The notes: generated from the sequence alone by a model not told the origin. Positions 32,979-44,215 are shown, numbered from the stretch's first letter. The stretch is DNA of 64,000 nt from Piliocolobus tephrosceles (GCF_002776525.5 NC_045436.1:159817783-159881782), one strand, 5' to 3'. Made by a program: numbers and translations.

Positions 32979-33333
32979 CAGTACATACTACTTGAAAATG
33001 ATAATAAATGACTATGTTACTGGTTTATATATTTACTATACTATATGTTTTCTCACTCTTTTAATGTATGCTCCTTCTACTTATTAAAAAAAGTTAACCG
33101 TGAAACAGCCTAAGCCAGGGACTCCTTAGGTATCCAGAAGAAGGTACTGTTATCACAGGAGATGACAGCTCTATGTGCGTTAATGCCCCAAAGACCTTCC
33201 AGTGGGACAAGATGTTGGGGGAGAAGACAGTAATAATGATGGTCCTGACCATGTAGGCCTAGGCTAATGTGTGTGTTTGTGTCTTGGTTTTCAAGAAAAA
33301 AGTTCTCAAAGTTAAAAAAAAAAAAAAAAAGTG

Positions 33334-33633
33334 TTGGCCAAGCATGGTGGCTCAATCCTAGCACTTTTGGGGAAGCCAAGGTAGGAGGATTACTTGAGGC
33401 CAGGAGTTTGAGACCAGCCTGGCCAACATAAAGAGACCTCGTCTCTAAAAATAAAAATAAAAATAAAAATAAATTATCTAGGCATGGTGGTGTGTACTTG
33501 TACTCCTAGCTACTTGGGAGGCTAAGGTGGGAGGATCATTTGAGCCCAGGAGTTTGAGGCCGCAGTGAGCTATGTTTGCATCAATGCACTCCAGCCTGAA
33601 CAACAAAGTGAGACCTTATCTCTAAAAAGAAAA
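33334..33633 (+). mobile_element. AluJ SINE nested in Tigger1
   Basis: 'ttggccaagcatggtggctc' to 'cttatctctaaaaagaaaac'. The linker is a run of AAAAT units at 33449-33472. Confidence 0.92.
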
Positions 33634-33845
33634 CATTGTTTATAATAGGAAAAAGCTTCTAAACTAAGGATATAATAAAGAAAGAAAATATTTTTGGACA
33701 GGTATACAATGTGTTTGTGTTTTAAGCTCTGTTATGACAAGAGTCAAACGTTAAAACAACTAAAAAGTTTTTAAAGTATAAAAGTTACAGTAAGCTAATT
33801 TATTATTGAAGAAAAAAGTTTTATAAATTAGGTATAGCCTAAGTG

Positions 33846-33897
33846 TACAGTGTTTATAAAGTCTACAGTGTTTATAAAGTCTACAGTGTTTATAAAG
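33846..33897. repeat. 18-bp tandem repeat, about 2.9 units
   Basis: 'tacagtgtttataaagtc' is repeated head to tail inside the Tigger1. Confidence 0.95.
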
Positions 33898-34317
33898 CAA
33901 TATCCTACGCCTTCATATTCGCTACTCACCCACTCACTCACCCAGAACAACTTCCCATCCTGCAAGCACCGTTCATGGTAAGTGTCTGTACAAGTGTACC
34001 ATTTTAAATCTTTTATACCATATTTTCACTGTACCTCTTCTGTTTAGATATGTTTAGATACACAAATACCTCTGTATTACAACTGCCCACAGTATTCAGT
34101 GCAGTAACATGCTGCATAGGTTTTTAGCCTAGAAGCAATAGGTTATACTATACAATCTAGGTTTGTGTAAGTACACTGTGATGGTTGCATGGCAAAATTG
34201 CCCAGTGATGCACTTAGGACGTATTCCTGTCATGAAGTGACACATTGATGTACTTTTTAGCCTCTATTGACTTATTAAACTCAGATATAACACCTTGATT
34301 TTTAAAAATAATTAGAC

Positions 34318-34386
34318 AATATATATATGTATATATACACACATATATAGGCATTTTGTGTGTGTGTGTGTATATATATATATAAA
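34318..34386. repeat. (TA)n / (TG)n AT-rich microsatellite
   Basis: Mixed ATATAT, TACACACATA and TGTGTG runs. Confidence 0.95.
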
Positions 34387-34420
34387 ATGTTTTGGCTGTG
34401 CTGCAATGTACTTGCCTAAG

Positions 34421-34731
34421 CCTTTTTTTTTTTTTTTTTTCCCAAGATGGAGTCTTGCTCTGTCATCTAGGCTGGAGTGCTGGAGTGCAGTGGCTCAATT
34501 TCCGCTCACTGCAACCTCCACCTCCTGGGTTCAAGTGATTCGCCTGCCTCAGCCTTCTGAGTAGCTGGGATTACAGGCATGCACCACCATGCCTGGCTAA
34601 TTTTTTAAGTTTTAGTAGAGATGGAATTTCACCATGTTGGCCAGGCTAGTCTCGAACTCCTGACCTTGTGATCTGCCTGCCTCAGCCTCCCAAAGTGCTG
34701 GGATTACAGGCGTGAGCCACCGCGCCCGGCC
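34421..34731 (-). mobile_element. AluS SINE, antisense
   Basis: Poly(T), 'caagatggagtcttgctctg', ending 'gagccaccgcgcccggcc'. 'ggagtgctggagtgc' is a short internal duplication. Confidence 0.95.
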
Positions 34732-34982
34732 AGCCCAAGCCTTTAGTAAAATTTGTATGTGCTGCTGTGGGAAATTCAAAGGAGAGGAGTGTTTTCAAGA
34801 CTGGTAGGGAACAGCTGCCAGAGAACTGAACATGAGAGATGGTCAAGTCCAATCCCAAAACCCATCAGAATAATCATAGGAGGACCGTTCTCTCTGTAGA
34901 GCTGATAAAGTCAATTCTCAGGCGATTAACGAGGGCCATGGGAGGGCAGTCTGAAGAGAAAGCCATCATATAGGCTTAGGCC

Positions 34983-35275
34983 AGTGTTCCTCAAACTGTC
35001 ACACGCACACGAGTCACCTGGGGACTCTGGAGAAATGCAGATTCCATTCAGTAGGATTCCGCATTTATGTATGTATGTATGTATGTATTTACTGAGATGG
35101 GGTTTCGCCATATTGCCCAGGCTGGTCTCAAACTCCTGAGCTCAGATGGTTCGTGTGCCTCAGCCTCCCACAGTGCTGGAATTACAGGTGTGACCCACCA
35201 TGCCTGACTGGATTCTGCATTTCTAACAAACTCTCAGGTGACGCCAAGGCCGCTACGTTGCAGACCACTCCTTGA
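34983..35275 (+). mobile_element. MER5A-type hAT element split by a FLAM
   Basis: 'gtgttcctcaaactgtcaca', 'gaaatgcagattccattcag' and, after the insertion, 'ctaacaaactctcaggtgac' and 'gcagaccactccttgag'. Confidence 0.82.
35067..35209 (-). mobile_element. FLAM-like monomer with a (TATG)n tail
   Basis: Tail of ATGT units, 'actgagatggggtttcgcca', ending 'gacccaccatgcctgact'. GGATTCCGCATTT (35054-35066) and GGATTCTGCATTT (35210-35222) flank it. Confidence 0.9.
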
Positions 35276-35919
35276 GTAGTAAAGTTGTGGCCTGAAGAAG
35301 TATGAGAGCAAAAGAAGGATTTCAGCTGGGGCCATGATGGCCTAGGAAGGGGGAAGAACATGTGTGGGGCAGCCGGGCCTAAGTTCCTGGGACAAAGACC
35401 CTGGGCTTGCGGGGCTAAGACCAGACAGAAAGGAAATAAGGACATCAGAGGATTTGTGGGGCTGGGGAGCCAATCAAAGACAAACCTGTCTCACATCGGT
35501 TACCTTGGGCCAGCCCCGACAAAGCGTTCCGTGTTTTCTTCTAGGCACAATTGCCCCAGCCAGCCATGGGCCAGTTGAAGAGTTGCTGGTGGTCGCTAGG
35601 CCGTCTGGCCTCACCTGCCCACTTCAGTCCTCCCTTTGCTTTCCTTAGCACCAAGGAACGGTGCACACTTGGAGATCTGTACAGGAAGCCTGATGCAGGG
35701 GTGGTGTGGGGGTGAGCTCTTAGCCTGAGCTTCATACTCCCTGCCCCCCTCTCAACTCTCCTCACCCCAGCCTTGGTCTCCTTCATCTTCCCTACACCCC
35801 ATCAGCCCTTCAGCAATGGCCTTTGTGGGTGGGAAACAGGCTTCCTCCTGCCTTTCCCACAGAAACAGAGTCTGAAATGGTGGTAAGACTGGTGCTCTAA
35901 GTCTATTTAACCAATAAAA
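35276..35919. other. Unique sequence
   Basis: Overlapping 72-94 codon frames at 35360-35786 have no recognised domain. Confidence 0.4.
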
Positions 35920-36125
35920 ACAATGAAACAACTCTTATTTAAAAAGCACTTAAGCCCTTTAAATACTTCGACTCATTTATTTCTCCTAACAGTGTTATTA
36001 TCCCTATTTTATGGATAAGGAAATTGAGGCAAAGAGAAGTAATTTGCCCAAGGGCGCTCAGTTAGAAAGTGGAACTGTGATTCAAACCCAGGCATTATGG
36101 TGCCAGTATCTATTCTCCTAAGAGG
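35920..36125 (-). mobile_element. MIR SINE, antisense
   Basis: 'gttattatccctattttatg', 'ggaaattgaggcaaagagaa', 'gattcaaacccaggcattat'. Confidence 0.85.
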
Positions 36126-36699
36126 CTTTGCTCCCTGCAAATAGTACTATTGAGTTATATGTGAATTTTCAAATCTATGTAATCAGAGAGAGAGGGAGAG
36201 ATACAATTAAAAGTATAGGCAGTTGTCTGCCATTCTCCTTAATTATCAATGCCCTGGAGGGACTGTGCTATCTGAGCTGCCTTGGTCCACATCAATTTCT
36301 TCTAGTTTCTCAGACTCTAATGGTGCAAAAGCTTGGTGCACTGAATTTCATTCTAGTTTAAAGATACGTATTTTTTCATGCAGCACAAATCCTTAAATGC
36401 AAGCCAACTGCTTCATCCTGTGCTCAACTAAAAAAAACAGCTATCTGTTCCAGTGCTGGAAGAAAAGCTGATGCGTGGGACTTCCTGAAAGATGAGGTAG
36501 ATGTGACTCCACTTATTATTATTTCTACTGTTTTTCTTTGTAAATGTATAGTACTTCAGGGCCATATTGGATCACATGGGCTATCCTGGGTACCTAATCA
36601 TCATTGAAAGCATCATACTGCATTCTTTCACCTTCTCAGCCAGGTGCCTTTTGCTGGCTGGTCTCTTTTTAGCTTGCCCTGATTTCTCTTCTTTGACTT
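36126..36699. other. Unique sequence
   Basis: No gene or repeat recognised. Confidence 0.4.
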
Positions 36700-36965
36700 G
36701 TTCTAATACCACCTTGTCCTTCAAGACCCAGCTTGACTAAGTATCGGCCCTCCTGGAAGTCTTCCTTTGCCCACTCTGGTTGAATTGCGTGCCTGGCTCT
36801 GTACTTCCATAGAATGCCTTACTCTGCATGGTCAAGGTTGGCTAACTTGTTGGTTTCTTCACTGTTAGGGTGAATTCCTTGAGGGTAAGGTGGTGATTTT
36901 CCCCAAAGGCTAACGCATCCCCTGGTTCCTGACAGGCTTTGAACAGTGTCTGCTGAGTGAATATG
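36700..36965 (+). mobile_element. L2 LINE 3' fragment
   Basis: 'tccttcaagacccagcttga', 'cctcctggaagtcttccttt', 'gaattccttgagggtaaggt', 'tgtctgctgagtgaatatgg' run in sense L2 order. Confidence 0.8.
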
Positions 36966-37019
36966 GAGAATGTTTCAGCATGTGCTGGCCCTCTCTCTGG
37001 GATTTCTTTTCAGTCTCCA

Positions 37020-37047
37020 ACACACACACACACATACACACACACAA
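37020..37047. repeat. (CA)n microsatellite
   Basis: CA run interrupted by ATA. Confidence 0.93.
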
Positions 37048-37074
37048 ATCCAAATTGTATTTCTGCTCTAGCCC

Positions 37075-37265
37075 TGAGCTCCAGCATCCACTCGCAGGTC
37101 TTCCTGCTACACATGCCCACTGCAAAACATACTTCCCCTTCCCTAAGATACATCACTCAAGTGATTGCAGGCTGTCCGCCTCCTAGAGACAGAAACTCAT
37201 CTGCTGCCCCTTCCAGTACCTATCATGGCATTGAGCGTCCAGTAGGTACTCAATGTTTCTTTAAC
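37075..37265 (+). mobile_element. L2 LINE 3' fragment
   Basis: 'ccttccagtacctatcatgg' and 'agtaggtactcaatgtttct' form the L2 3' end. Confidence 0.7.
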
Positions 37266-37640
37266 AAACAAAGGAGTCAGTGGACAATTAGAGTTTTGAG
37301 TTCCCCAGAGCACTTTACAGAAAGTCAAGACTCCCATTTGTGGCCAAATGCTGTGATTACCACCCAGGGCCAGGAAGTATGAGGCCAGCCAAGTGACAAG
37401 AACACAAAATTTAAAAGGCATTCACCTCGGATGCCAACCCTGCCCTTGCCCAGGCCTAAGAATGAGAGTCTCCTTAAATTGGAGGCCCCGAGTACCTCGC
37501 TTGCCTCACCCTAATCCCAGGCCTGTCCTCATTCCCTCCTTATATAACTCAAGCCTCTCTTGATGTAGGCAAAAGAAATCTAACATATACTTATGTATGG
37601 GGAAAAAATAGTTTTTCTCCTACTATACTCTCACAACACA
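37266..37640. other. Unique sequence
   Basis: Nothing recognised. Confidence 0.4.
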
Positions 37641-38480
37641 ACACAGAGACTTCTGTGACCAGATGTGTGGGGGTTTTCTCTACTAACAAGCCAGCAAGCA
37701 GTTCTGCAGCAGATTCTCCAGCAGATACCAGCTGGGTGTCCTCTAACGCAATTCAATTCAATTCAATTCTGACACTATCTACCTGGATAACATCAGTTAC
37801 CACAGGCTCAGGGCTCAGTCCTGCAAGATATCCCATACTGCAGATGCCAGTCACAAGTCTGGGCCTCTGCAATGTCTGAACAAGCAGCTATAAATCAGAG
37901 TGCCCATGATTCCTCTGGTTTGATTAATTTGTTAGAGCTGCTCATAGAACTCAGGGAAACACCTTACTTATGTTTACCCATTTATTACACAGGATATTTT
38001 AAAGGATCCAAATGAACAGCCAGATGAAGAGATACACAGGGCAAGGCACGTGGGAAGAGGCACGGCGCTTCCACGCCCTCTCAGGGCACACCATCCTCCA
38101 GGAACCTCCGTGAGTTCAACTAGCCAGAAGCCCTGAATCCCTGAACCCAGTCCTTTTGAGTTTTCACAGAAGCTTCATTACATGGGCATGACTGATGGAA
38201 TCATTGGCCATTGGTGGTCAGTTTATCCTTCAGCCTCTCTCCCCTCCCTGGAGGTTGGGGGGTGGGGGTGAAAGTCCCAACCCTCTAATACGCCTTGGTG
38301 TTTTCTGTGACCTATCCCCATCCTGAAGCTACCTAGGGGATCCGAGCCATCAGTCATCTTATTAGCATACAAAAGACACTCTTACCACCTTGGAGATTCC
38401 AAGGATTTTAGAAGCCACATGCCAGGAAACCTGGACAAAGATTATATAAATATATCTTATTATAAATCATAATAGCACAA
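37641..38480 (-). mobile_element. Antisense LTR, family not assigned
   Basis: 'gctcatagaactcagggaaa', 'cagatgaagagatacacagg', 'atcattggccattggtggtc', 'ccctggaggttggggggtgg', 'agtcatcttattagcataca' and 'attataaatcataatagcac' are blocks of a familiar primate LTR read backwards. Its AATAAA equivalent lies near 37980. I cannot fix the family name or the left end. (CAATT)4 at 37749-37768 lies inside. Confidence 0.6.
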
Positions 38481-39198
38481 CTCATTAAGCAAAAGCTGGC
38501 ATTTATTATCTTATATAATAAAGCCACAGAAAGGTCAGGACAGGAAAATGGCTTAGGAGCTCCTGGAAGCAGGAATTCCAACATTATGAAAACACTCTTT
38601 TTCCCTTCTCCATTTTCCTCACTCTCAGACCAGCTTACTTCATACAGTAGACAAATTTGCCTATAAACTTTGCACTCACATTCTAATACTGCCTCAGCCA
38701 GGAAGAGAAGCCACTTCTCTTTGCAAGCTCCAATGCGTAAGACCTGGGAAGGACCCGAATTGTCTTGGCTTGTGTCACCTGACCACCACTAGGACCAGTC
38801 ACTGGGACCAGAGGCAGGAAGTGCTCTGGTTGGCTCAACTTAGATCCCATATCTCCCAGTGTAACCAGTGTCTGGGGTCCATTCCTAGAGGAAAGGAGGG
38901 GGAGGTAGCATAGATCATGGCCCCAGGGAAATCCTTGCGACAAAAAACCAACCACCAGAATTGACTTTTACCAAGTTCCTCCAAAACACAGACCTCTGAG
39001 CTGTCACTGTGATCTAGTGGTAACATCATCACCCGATTCCCTTAGGAAGCTTGCATGAAGTGCTAGTGAAGTACTGCCAATCTTCTGAGCACCCATTCTC
39101 CTTTGCCCTGAGCAACCCCTTGCCAGGCTGAGAGCCACTAATGAGCAGACAAATGTCACTTAGACAAAGGAGTGGGTTCTCAGCCTGTAGCTCTACAG
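38481..39198. other. Unique sequence
   Basis: Nothing recognised. Confidence 0.4.
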
Positions 39199-39427
39199 CA
39201 GTGGATATCTTTCAATGAGGGGACAAAATCTAGCCCCTCCTAGGAGACATCTGACAAAGTCTGAAGACATTTTTGGGGTTGTCACACTTGGGGAGTAGGA
39301 GGCTGCTGGCCTCCAGTGGGTGGAGGCCAGGGATGCTGCTAAACATCCCACTGTGCACAGGGCAGCTTCCCACACCAAAACATCATCTAGCCCAAATCGT
39401 AACAGCGCTGAGATCAAGAAAACTGGT
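39199..39427 (+). mobile_element. MER20 (hAT-Charlie)
   Basis: 'gaagacatttttggggttgt', 'ggccagggatgctgctaaac', 'atcccactgtgcacagggca' and 'cgtaacagcgctgagatcaa' match MER20 throughout. Confidence 0.93.
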
Positions 39428-39452
39428 CCCACAGGAAAACTTTTATGATCTG

Positions 39453-40067
39453 TGTGATGGTGAATTTAAGTGTCAACTTGACTGAGCCATGGAGTGCCCA
39501 GACATTTGGCTAAGCATTATTCTGGGTGCATCTGTATGTTTTCTGGATGAGATTTGAATCAGCCGACTGGGTAAAGCAGATTGCCCTGTCTGATATGGGT
39601 TGGCCTCATCCCATCAGCTACAGACCTTAATAGACCTGAAAAAGGTTGAGTATGAGGGAACACCCCTGCCTGACTGCTTGAGCTGGTCTTTTCCTGTCTT
39701 TGGACTTGGCCTGAAGGACCAGCTCTTCTTGGGTCTCCAGCCTGCTGGACTTCACACCCGAGCTTCACACCTCTCACCTCTCTTCACACCTCTCACCTCT
39801 CTTCACACCTCTTGCTGCAGCCATGGTGCTTGTAACGCACCTCATTCCCCTCTTGTTTCTCAGACCTTGAGACCCAGATTGGAATTACAGCACGGACTCT
39901 CTTGGGTCTCTAGCTTGCTGATTGCAGATCCTGGGACATTTCAGGCTTCGTAATCACATAAGCCAATTCCTTATCATAAATCTTTCACTAGAAGATATAT
40001 ATATATATATATATAATGTATTCCCCTATTGGCTCTGTTTCTCTAGGGAACCCTGAGTAATAATACA
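39453..40067 (+). mobile_element. MLT2-type ERVL solo LTR with an internal insertion
   Basis: 'tgtgatggtgaatttaagtg' start, 'gtgtcaacttgactgagcca', 'gggttggcctcatcccatca', 'ataagccaattccttatcat', (TA)n, and the end 'aaccctgagtaataataca'. About 100 bp at 39760-39865 do not fit MLT2: a 20-bp repeat (cttcacacctctcacctct) followed by a 43-bp block also found at 43691. Confidence 0.88.
39995..40014. repeat. (TA)n in the LTR
   Basis: Ten TA units in the usual repeat-prone part of the MLT2 3' end. Confidence 0.95.
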
Positions 40068-40654
40068 GTGCTGATAGGAGTTCCTTGAGGAGGTGGATTC
40101 CTACCATCCTCTTACCAGCCCTTACGCTGCCTCCCTGTGCATTCAGTGTGTGGAGAAAGTGACAGGAATTTTTTCCAGGTCTTCCCCACACTCTGAGGCA
40201 TCATCTTTCATCTCTAAGCCATCATCTTTCATCTCTTTTACTTCTCAGGACACGATGCTAAGGTTACTTAGCGGGCAAAGGGGGCCTGGAGCCCTTCAGG
40301 GGCATGCAGAGTTCCTTGGCTCCCAGAACACCTGTTCCAAACAGTGCAGGGTTGCAGCGAGGCTGGGAGGGAAACTGGCTGAGATGAAAGACACAGCTGA
40401 CTCACTTTCAAAGGCGCGGTCCATCAGGGGGAAGCACAATGGTTTAGTCATTCTTAGCAACCCGCCCAGAGCTTCACAGAGTGTTACTTCTCTTTAGAGA
40501 CAGCAGGGGCTTGAGGAGAAGGGAGATCCTAGGATCCCACAGCAGCCTAGCGGTTCCGTCCTCTCCTTTTTCTGTACCATCACCAGCTCAGGGTATTTCC
40601 AGATTATCAGAGAAAAATAAAGTCCCTGCCTCATAGAATAGCTAGGACCATTGG
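40068..40654. other. Unique sequence
   Basis: Contains a short direct repeat 'catcatctttcatctctaag' / 'ccatcatctttcatctcttt' at 40199-40238. No gene recognised. Confidence 0.4.
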
Positions 40655-40870
40655 AGCTCTGGAGTCAGACCTGGTAGAAAACCCTGACTCCCTGTTTGAC
40701 CAGCTGGTAAGTCTTTGGGCAGCATCTGGAAACCTCAGTTTCTTTCTCTGTAAAATGGGGATCATAGTATCTCCATTTTGGATATGCTGGGAGGATTATT
40801 AGACAAGAGAAAGCGTGGAAGTGCTCAGCACGGCGCTGGTTTCACAGCAGGCGCTCAGCAAACGTCAGTG
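40655..40870 (+). mobile_element. MIR SINE
   Basis: 'gctctggagtcagacctggt', 'aacctcagtttctttctctg', 'taaaatggggatcatagtat', 'agcaggcgctcagcaaac'. Confidence 0.88.
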
Positions 40871-40929
40871 GGTGCTGTGCCCCTTAGGATGGCTGCTTCC
40901 AAGAGATGACCAGTCAGCATGAGGGAGAG

Positions 40930-41497
40930 GCAGTGGTGCCCCAGCTTCACTGTACTTGCAACTCCCTGGGGATTGTTAAAACACAGATTGCCAGGCCCCA
41001 TCCTCAGAGGTTCTGATGCACTAGGTTTGGGGTGAGGTCTGAGATTATGTATTTCCAACAAGCTCCCAGGTGTCTTAGTTCAAGCTGCTATAACAAATAT
41101 ATCCTAGACTGGGTGGCTTAAATCACACACTTCTACTTCTCACAGTGTGGGAGGCTGAGAAGTCCAAGATCAATGTACTGGCAGGTTCGGTGTCTGGTGC
41201 AGGCCACTTCCTGGCTGCCAGGTGTCTTCTCATGATATCCTCCTGTGGTAGAAAGAGGGAAAGAGAGCTCTCTGGAGTCCCTTTTATAAGGACTCTCATC
41301 CGCTTCCTGCAGGCTGCACCCTCATGACCCAATCATCTCCCAAAGCCCCCTCCTAATACTATTACATTGGGAATGAGAGCTTCAACATATGGATTTTGGG
41401 GAACACACACATTCAGTCCAGAGCACAGCAGCAGGCAGGTGATACGGATGCTGCTAGTGTGGGGACCATACTTTGAGAGTCACTGTTCTCAAGCAAC
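40930..41497 (+). mobile_element. MER5A element split by an antisense MLT1
   Basis: 'ccctggggattgttaaaaca', 'cagattgccaggccccatcc', 'tctgatgcactaggtttggg' precede the MLT1. 'gtgatacggatgctgctagt' and 'tttgagagtcactgttct' follow it. Confidence 0.85.
41073..41431 (-). mobile_element. MLT1-type LTR, antisense
   Basis: 'agctgctataacaaatatat', 'gactgggtggcttaaatcac', 'tcccttttataaggactctc', 'caacatatggattttgggga', ending 'cattcagtccagagcaca'. Reverse-complement MLT1 inside a MER5A. Confidence 0.9.
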
Positions 41498-41945
41498 AGT
41501 GTTCAGCCCTGGCTATACCTTACAATCACTGGGGAGCAGGGAGCTTATAACCCCCCTCAGGGTTTTGATTGAAGTGCTTTGGGGTGTGGGTTATGCATCG
41601 GCATTTTCTTTCTTTTTTTTTTTCTTTTTTTTGAGACGGAGTCTTGCTCTGTCACTCAGGCTGGAGTGCCATGGTGCGATCTCGGCTCACCACAACCTCT
41701 GCCTCCCGGGTTCAAGCAATTCTCCTGCCTCAGCCTCCCCAGTAGCTGGGATCACAGGCATGTGCCATTACGCCCAGCTAATTTTTTTTTTTTTTTCAGT
41801 AGAGACGGGGTTTCACCACATTGCCCAGGCTGGTTTTGAACTCCTGGCCTCAGATGATCCACCTTCCTTGGCCTCCCACAGTGCCGGGATTAGAAGCGTG
41901 AACCACTGCACCTGCCCTGCATCAATATTTTCTAAAGCTTCCTAT
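41498..41945 (+). mobile_element. Second MER5A-like element split by an Alu
   Basis: 'tataccttacaatcactggg', 'gcagggagcttataaccccc', 'attgaagtgctttggggtgt', interrupted by the Alu. Confidence 0.65.
41607..41918 (-). mobile_element. AluS/Y SINE, antisense
   Basis: T/C-rich tail, 'gagacggagtcttgctctgt', ending 'gaaccactgcacctgccct'. 'gcatcggcattttct' and 'gcatcaatattttct' flank it. The linker is a T15 run. Confidence 0.94.
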
Positions 41946-43050
41946 TTTCCCCACATGCAGCCAGTGGAGAACTGAGGATCTAATGGTCATGTAGGTGATG
42001 GACAGTGCTCACAATGTCCCCATTAGGAGACCAGGAGTCCCGCCCGCTCAGCCATGCATCTTCCTGGGAGAGGAAACAGCCCAGCTCCCATGCACAGTTC
42101 AGAATTTCCTCTCCTGGGTGCCTCTCTCTGGCTCACCTTACTTTTTCCACCTCAGCCATTTCCTGCTGGCCATATCGGAGTGCTGTGACTCCATCACCCA
42201 AAGGCTCAGCCCCAAGTCCGGGCCAAGGGTGACTGAGGCAGTGGGTTCCCTGCTGATGGCTCTCCAGGTTCTAATCTCTGTCTGTGTTGGGCTTCCAGGG
42301 CTAGGTGTCCCGTTACTGACTGCTGGACTCCAGGCTCCGCCCTTACCTGGTGCCAGCTGTCCCCATGGCTACCATTGGGCTGCCTCTTGGACTTGCTCCA
42401 GGCCTGGTTCACAGGTCTGGCCTCTGCTTCTTTCCAGCCCCTCTGCGAGCCCTGTGATGTGCTAGGCATGAATTTAAAACACCAGCAAGACACTGAAAGG
42501 TGAAGGCTTACATTTAAATTTCAGAAAGGAAGCCTCCTTCCTCTTTGATGTTCACCACACAAACAGATCATCAAAGGGTATAATAATTACCTTAGCACTT
42601 CAGCTCCTTAAAATAAAAAATGCTCCATTGCTGAAACACATCATTTCTAATTAGAGCCTTTGCCGGTCTGGGGATACAGTGAGAAGCACTCCTCCCCCAT
42701 GTCCTTCTCCAACCCCTCACTCCTCCCCTGCCTCAGAGCCTGGCTGACCTCCCGCACGGCACCCCCCTGCCGCCTCCCTCGACCCCCACCGCACCACCCC
42801 CTGCCCCTGCGCAGTGTTTTCAGTCTAGTTTCTCCATTAATTCCCCTTACCTGCTTTCTCCCACAGACCCACTCACTCAGATGACACAGCTAGGACCTTT
42901 GGAAACAAGTACAGTCAGCCTCCAGCTGCCCCCGGACATGGAGGTGGGTGAGGGCATTTTTTTCTTTTTACATTATTTCAAACATGTTTCCAAGTCTCAG
43001 CAGGGACATTTTCTCCATTGTCTAGGACAACTCCAGGCCAAGGTCCTCTC
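41946..43050. other. Unique sequence, with a possible conserved segment
   Basis: No coding exon recognised; a 156-codon + frame at 41995-42465 has no domain. 42510-42665 is AT-rich with a HOX/POU-like TAAT-rich texture ('ataataattaccttagcac', 'catttctaattagagcc'), typical of some conserved noncoding DNA. Unproven. Confidence 0.4.
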
Positions 43051-43345
43051 TTGCATTAGCCAGGGCATGATGGGGCCATACTGCTGTAACAGACACAGCC
43101 CCACATCTCAGAGGCTTCACCCAATCAAGGTTTTCTTCCCACTTCTGTCAAGTCTGGTACAAGTTGGGCATTCCTCCTCCATCTTGAAGTCGTGCTACCT
43201 TTAAACGTAGCCTCCAAGGTGACTGTGTGAGAGGAAGAAAGGGGTGGAGGAGGCACACTGGCTCCTAACTGCTTTGACCACCTGTCATTTCTGCTCATGG
43301 TTCATTGGCTTACACTAGTGTGGCCCCAGCGTGACTGTAGGAAAC
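43051..43345 (-). mobile_element. Old MLT1-type LTR fragment, antisense
   Basis: 'actgctgtaacagacacagc', 'catctcagaggcttcaccca', 'ctcctaactgctttgaccac', 'gtcatttctgctcatggttc'. Confidence 0.65.
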
Positions 43346-43955
43346 ACCTAGAACTTGGATGAGCACCTTCTGCTGCACCTTCCCTTCCCAGGTGATGTGC
43401 CTCAGGGAATGGACACCACTTTCATGGTGTTGCCCTGGATCCCCCAGTAAGATCAGTGTTGGGGGAAGGGGACGCTGTTCATTCTTTGCTTACTCCTCAG
43501 ATCCATGCTCTGTCCTTCTGGGGCTTGGAATCTGCTAGATTGCTCTGCCCTTTGATTTCCAGATGGGTTCAGTCAGTGGAGAATGAACACTGGGAAATCA
43601 GCAGCAGGGATGGGAAGTTGGGAAGTGGGAAAAAAGGCTCCATGACTCCCACTCCCTCTCTGCCAAGCCTGGGTTGGGCAGCAGCTGTTTCCTCTCGCTG
43701 CAGCTATGGTGCTTGTAACGCGCCTCATTCCCCAGGCTCTCACCAGATCCAGCTAACTCCACTTCCTCCCCATGCCCCTTCTGGCTTCCTGCTAGTCCCC
43801 TCCTGCTTCACCATCCATTACTGGTTCCCTGAACTCCACCCAAGCCTCTGAAAATAGGATCTTCATCAACTTCTTTTCTATTTGCATTTGAATGAACCAT
43901 CCTTGTGCTTGGAGAGGATCGTTGGAGCAGGACTATTCCCCAGCTCTACCCCAGT
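43346..43955. other. Unassigned sequence
   Basis: Contains the second copy of the 43-bp block shared with 39808 (at 43691-43733). Possibly part of an unnamed repeat. A 131-codon frame at 43456-43851 shows no domain. Confidence 0.4.
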
Positions 43956-43959
43956 AATT

Positions 43960-44215
43960 ATAACCACTAACGTCCGTGTGGCCATGACTAGCTGTTAAGT
44001 GCCATTCTAAGCTCTTTTTCTACATTGACAAATTAAGTCCTCACGATTGCCCTTTGCAACAGATTCTATTATTTTCCCCAATTTTCAGAGAAACAAACAA
44101 AGAAACAGATAGGGTAGGTAACCTGCCTAAGATCACACAGCCGTGAACGAGAGCACATGGATTTGTACCCAGGTGGTCCAGCTCAGAGCCCTTGTTCTTA
44201 CCATCTATCATTTTG
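43960..44215 (-). mobile_element. MIR SINE, antisense
   Basis: 'ttaagtgccattctaagctc', 'aacagattctattattttcc', 'cctgcctaagatcacacagc', 'atttgtacccaggtggtcca'. Confidence 0.82.

Larger units (their letters stand above)
32445..34250 (+). mobile_element. Tigger1-type DNA transposon, deleted internally
   Basis: The left end 'cagtcataagctgcatgatg' and right end 'gaagtgacacattgatg' are inverted termini, with TA on each side (32443-32444 and 34251-34252). Colinear Tigger1 blocks include 'gtggtgatgctggtgtggtg', 'ttccagtgggacaagatgtt', 'aagtgtacagtgtttataaa' and 'gtattcagtgcagtaacatg'. The transposase frame is gone. A MER1 and an AluJ interrupt it. Confidence 0.92.

Noticed and set aside
41367..41975. 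Longest open frame in the window, 202 codons, + strand
   Set aside because: Most of it is an antisense Alu plus MER5A and MLT1 sequence. Its peptide is the familiar Alu-type translation, with no gene context.
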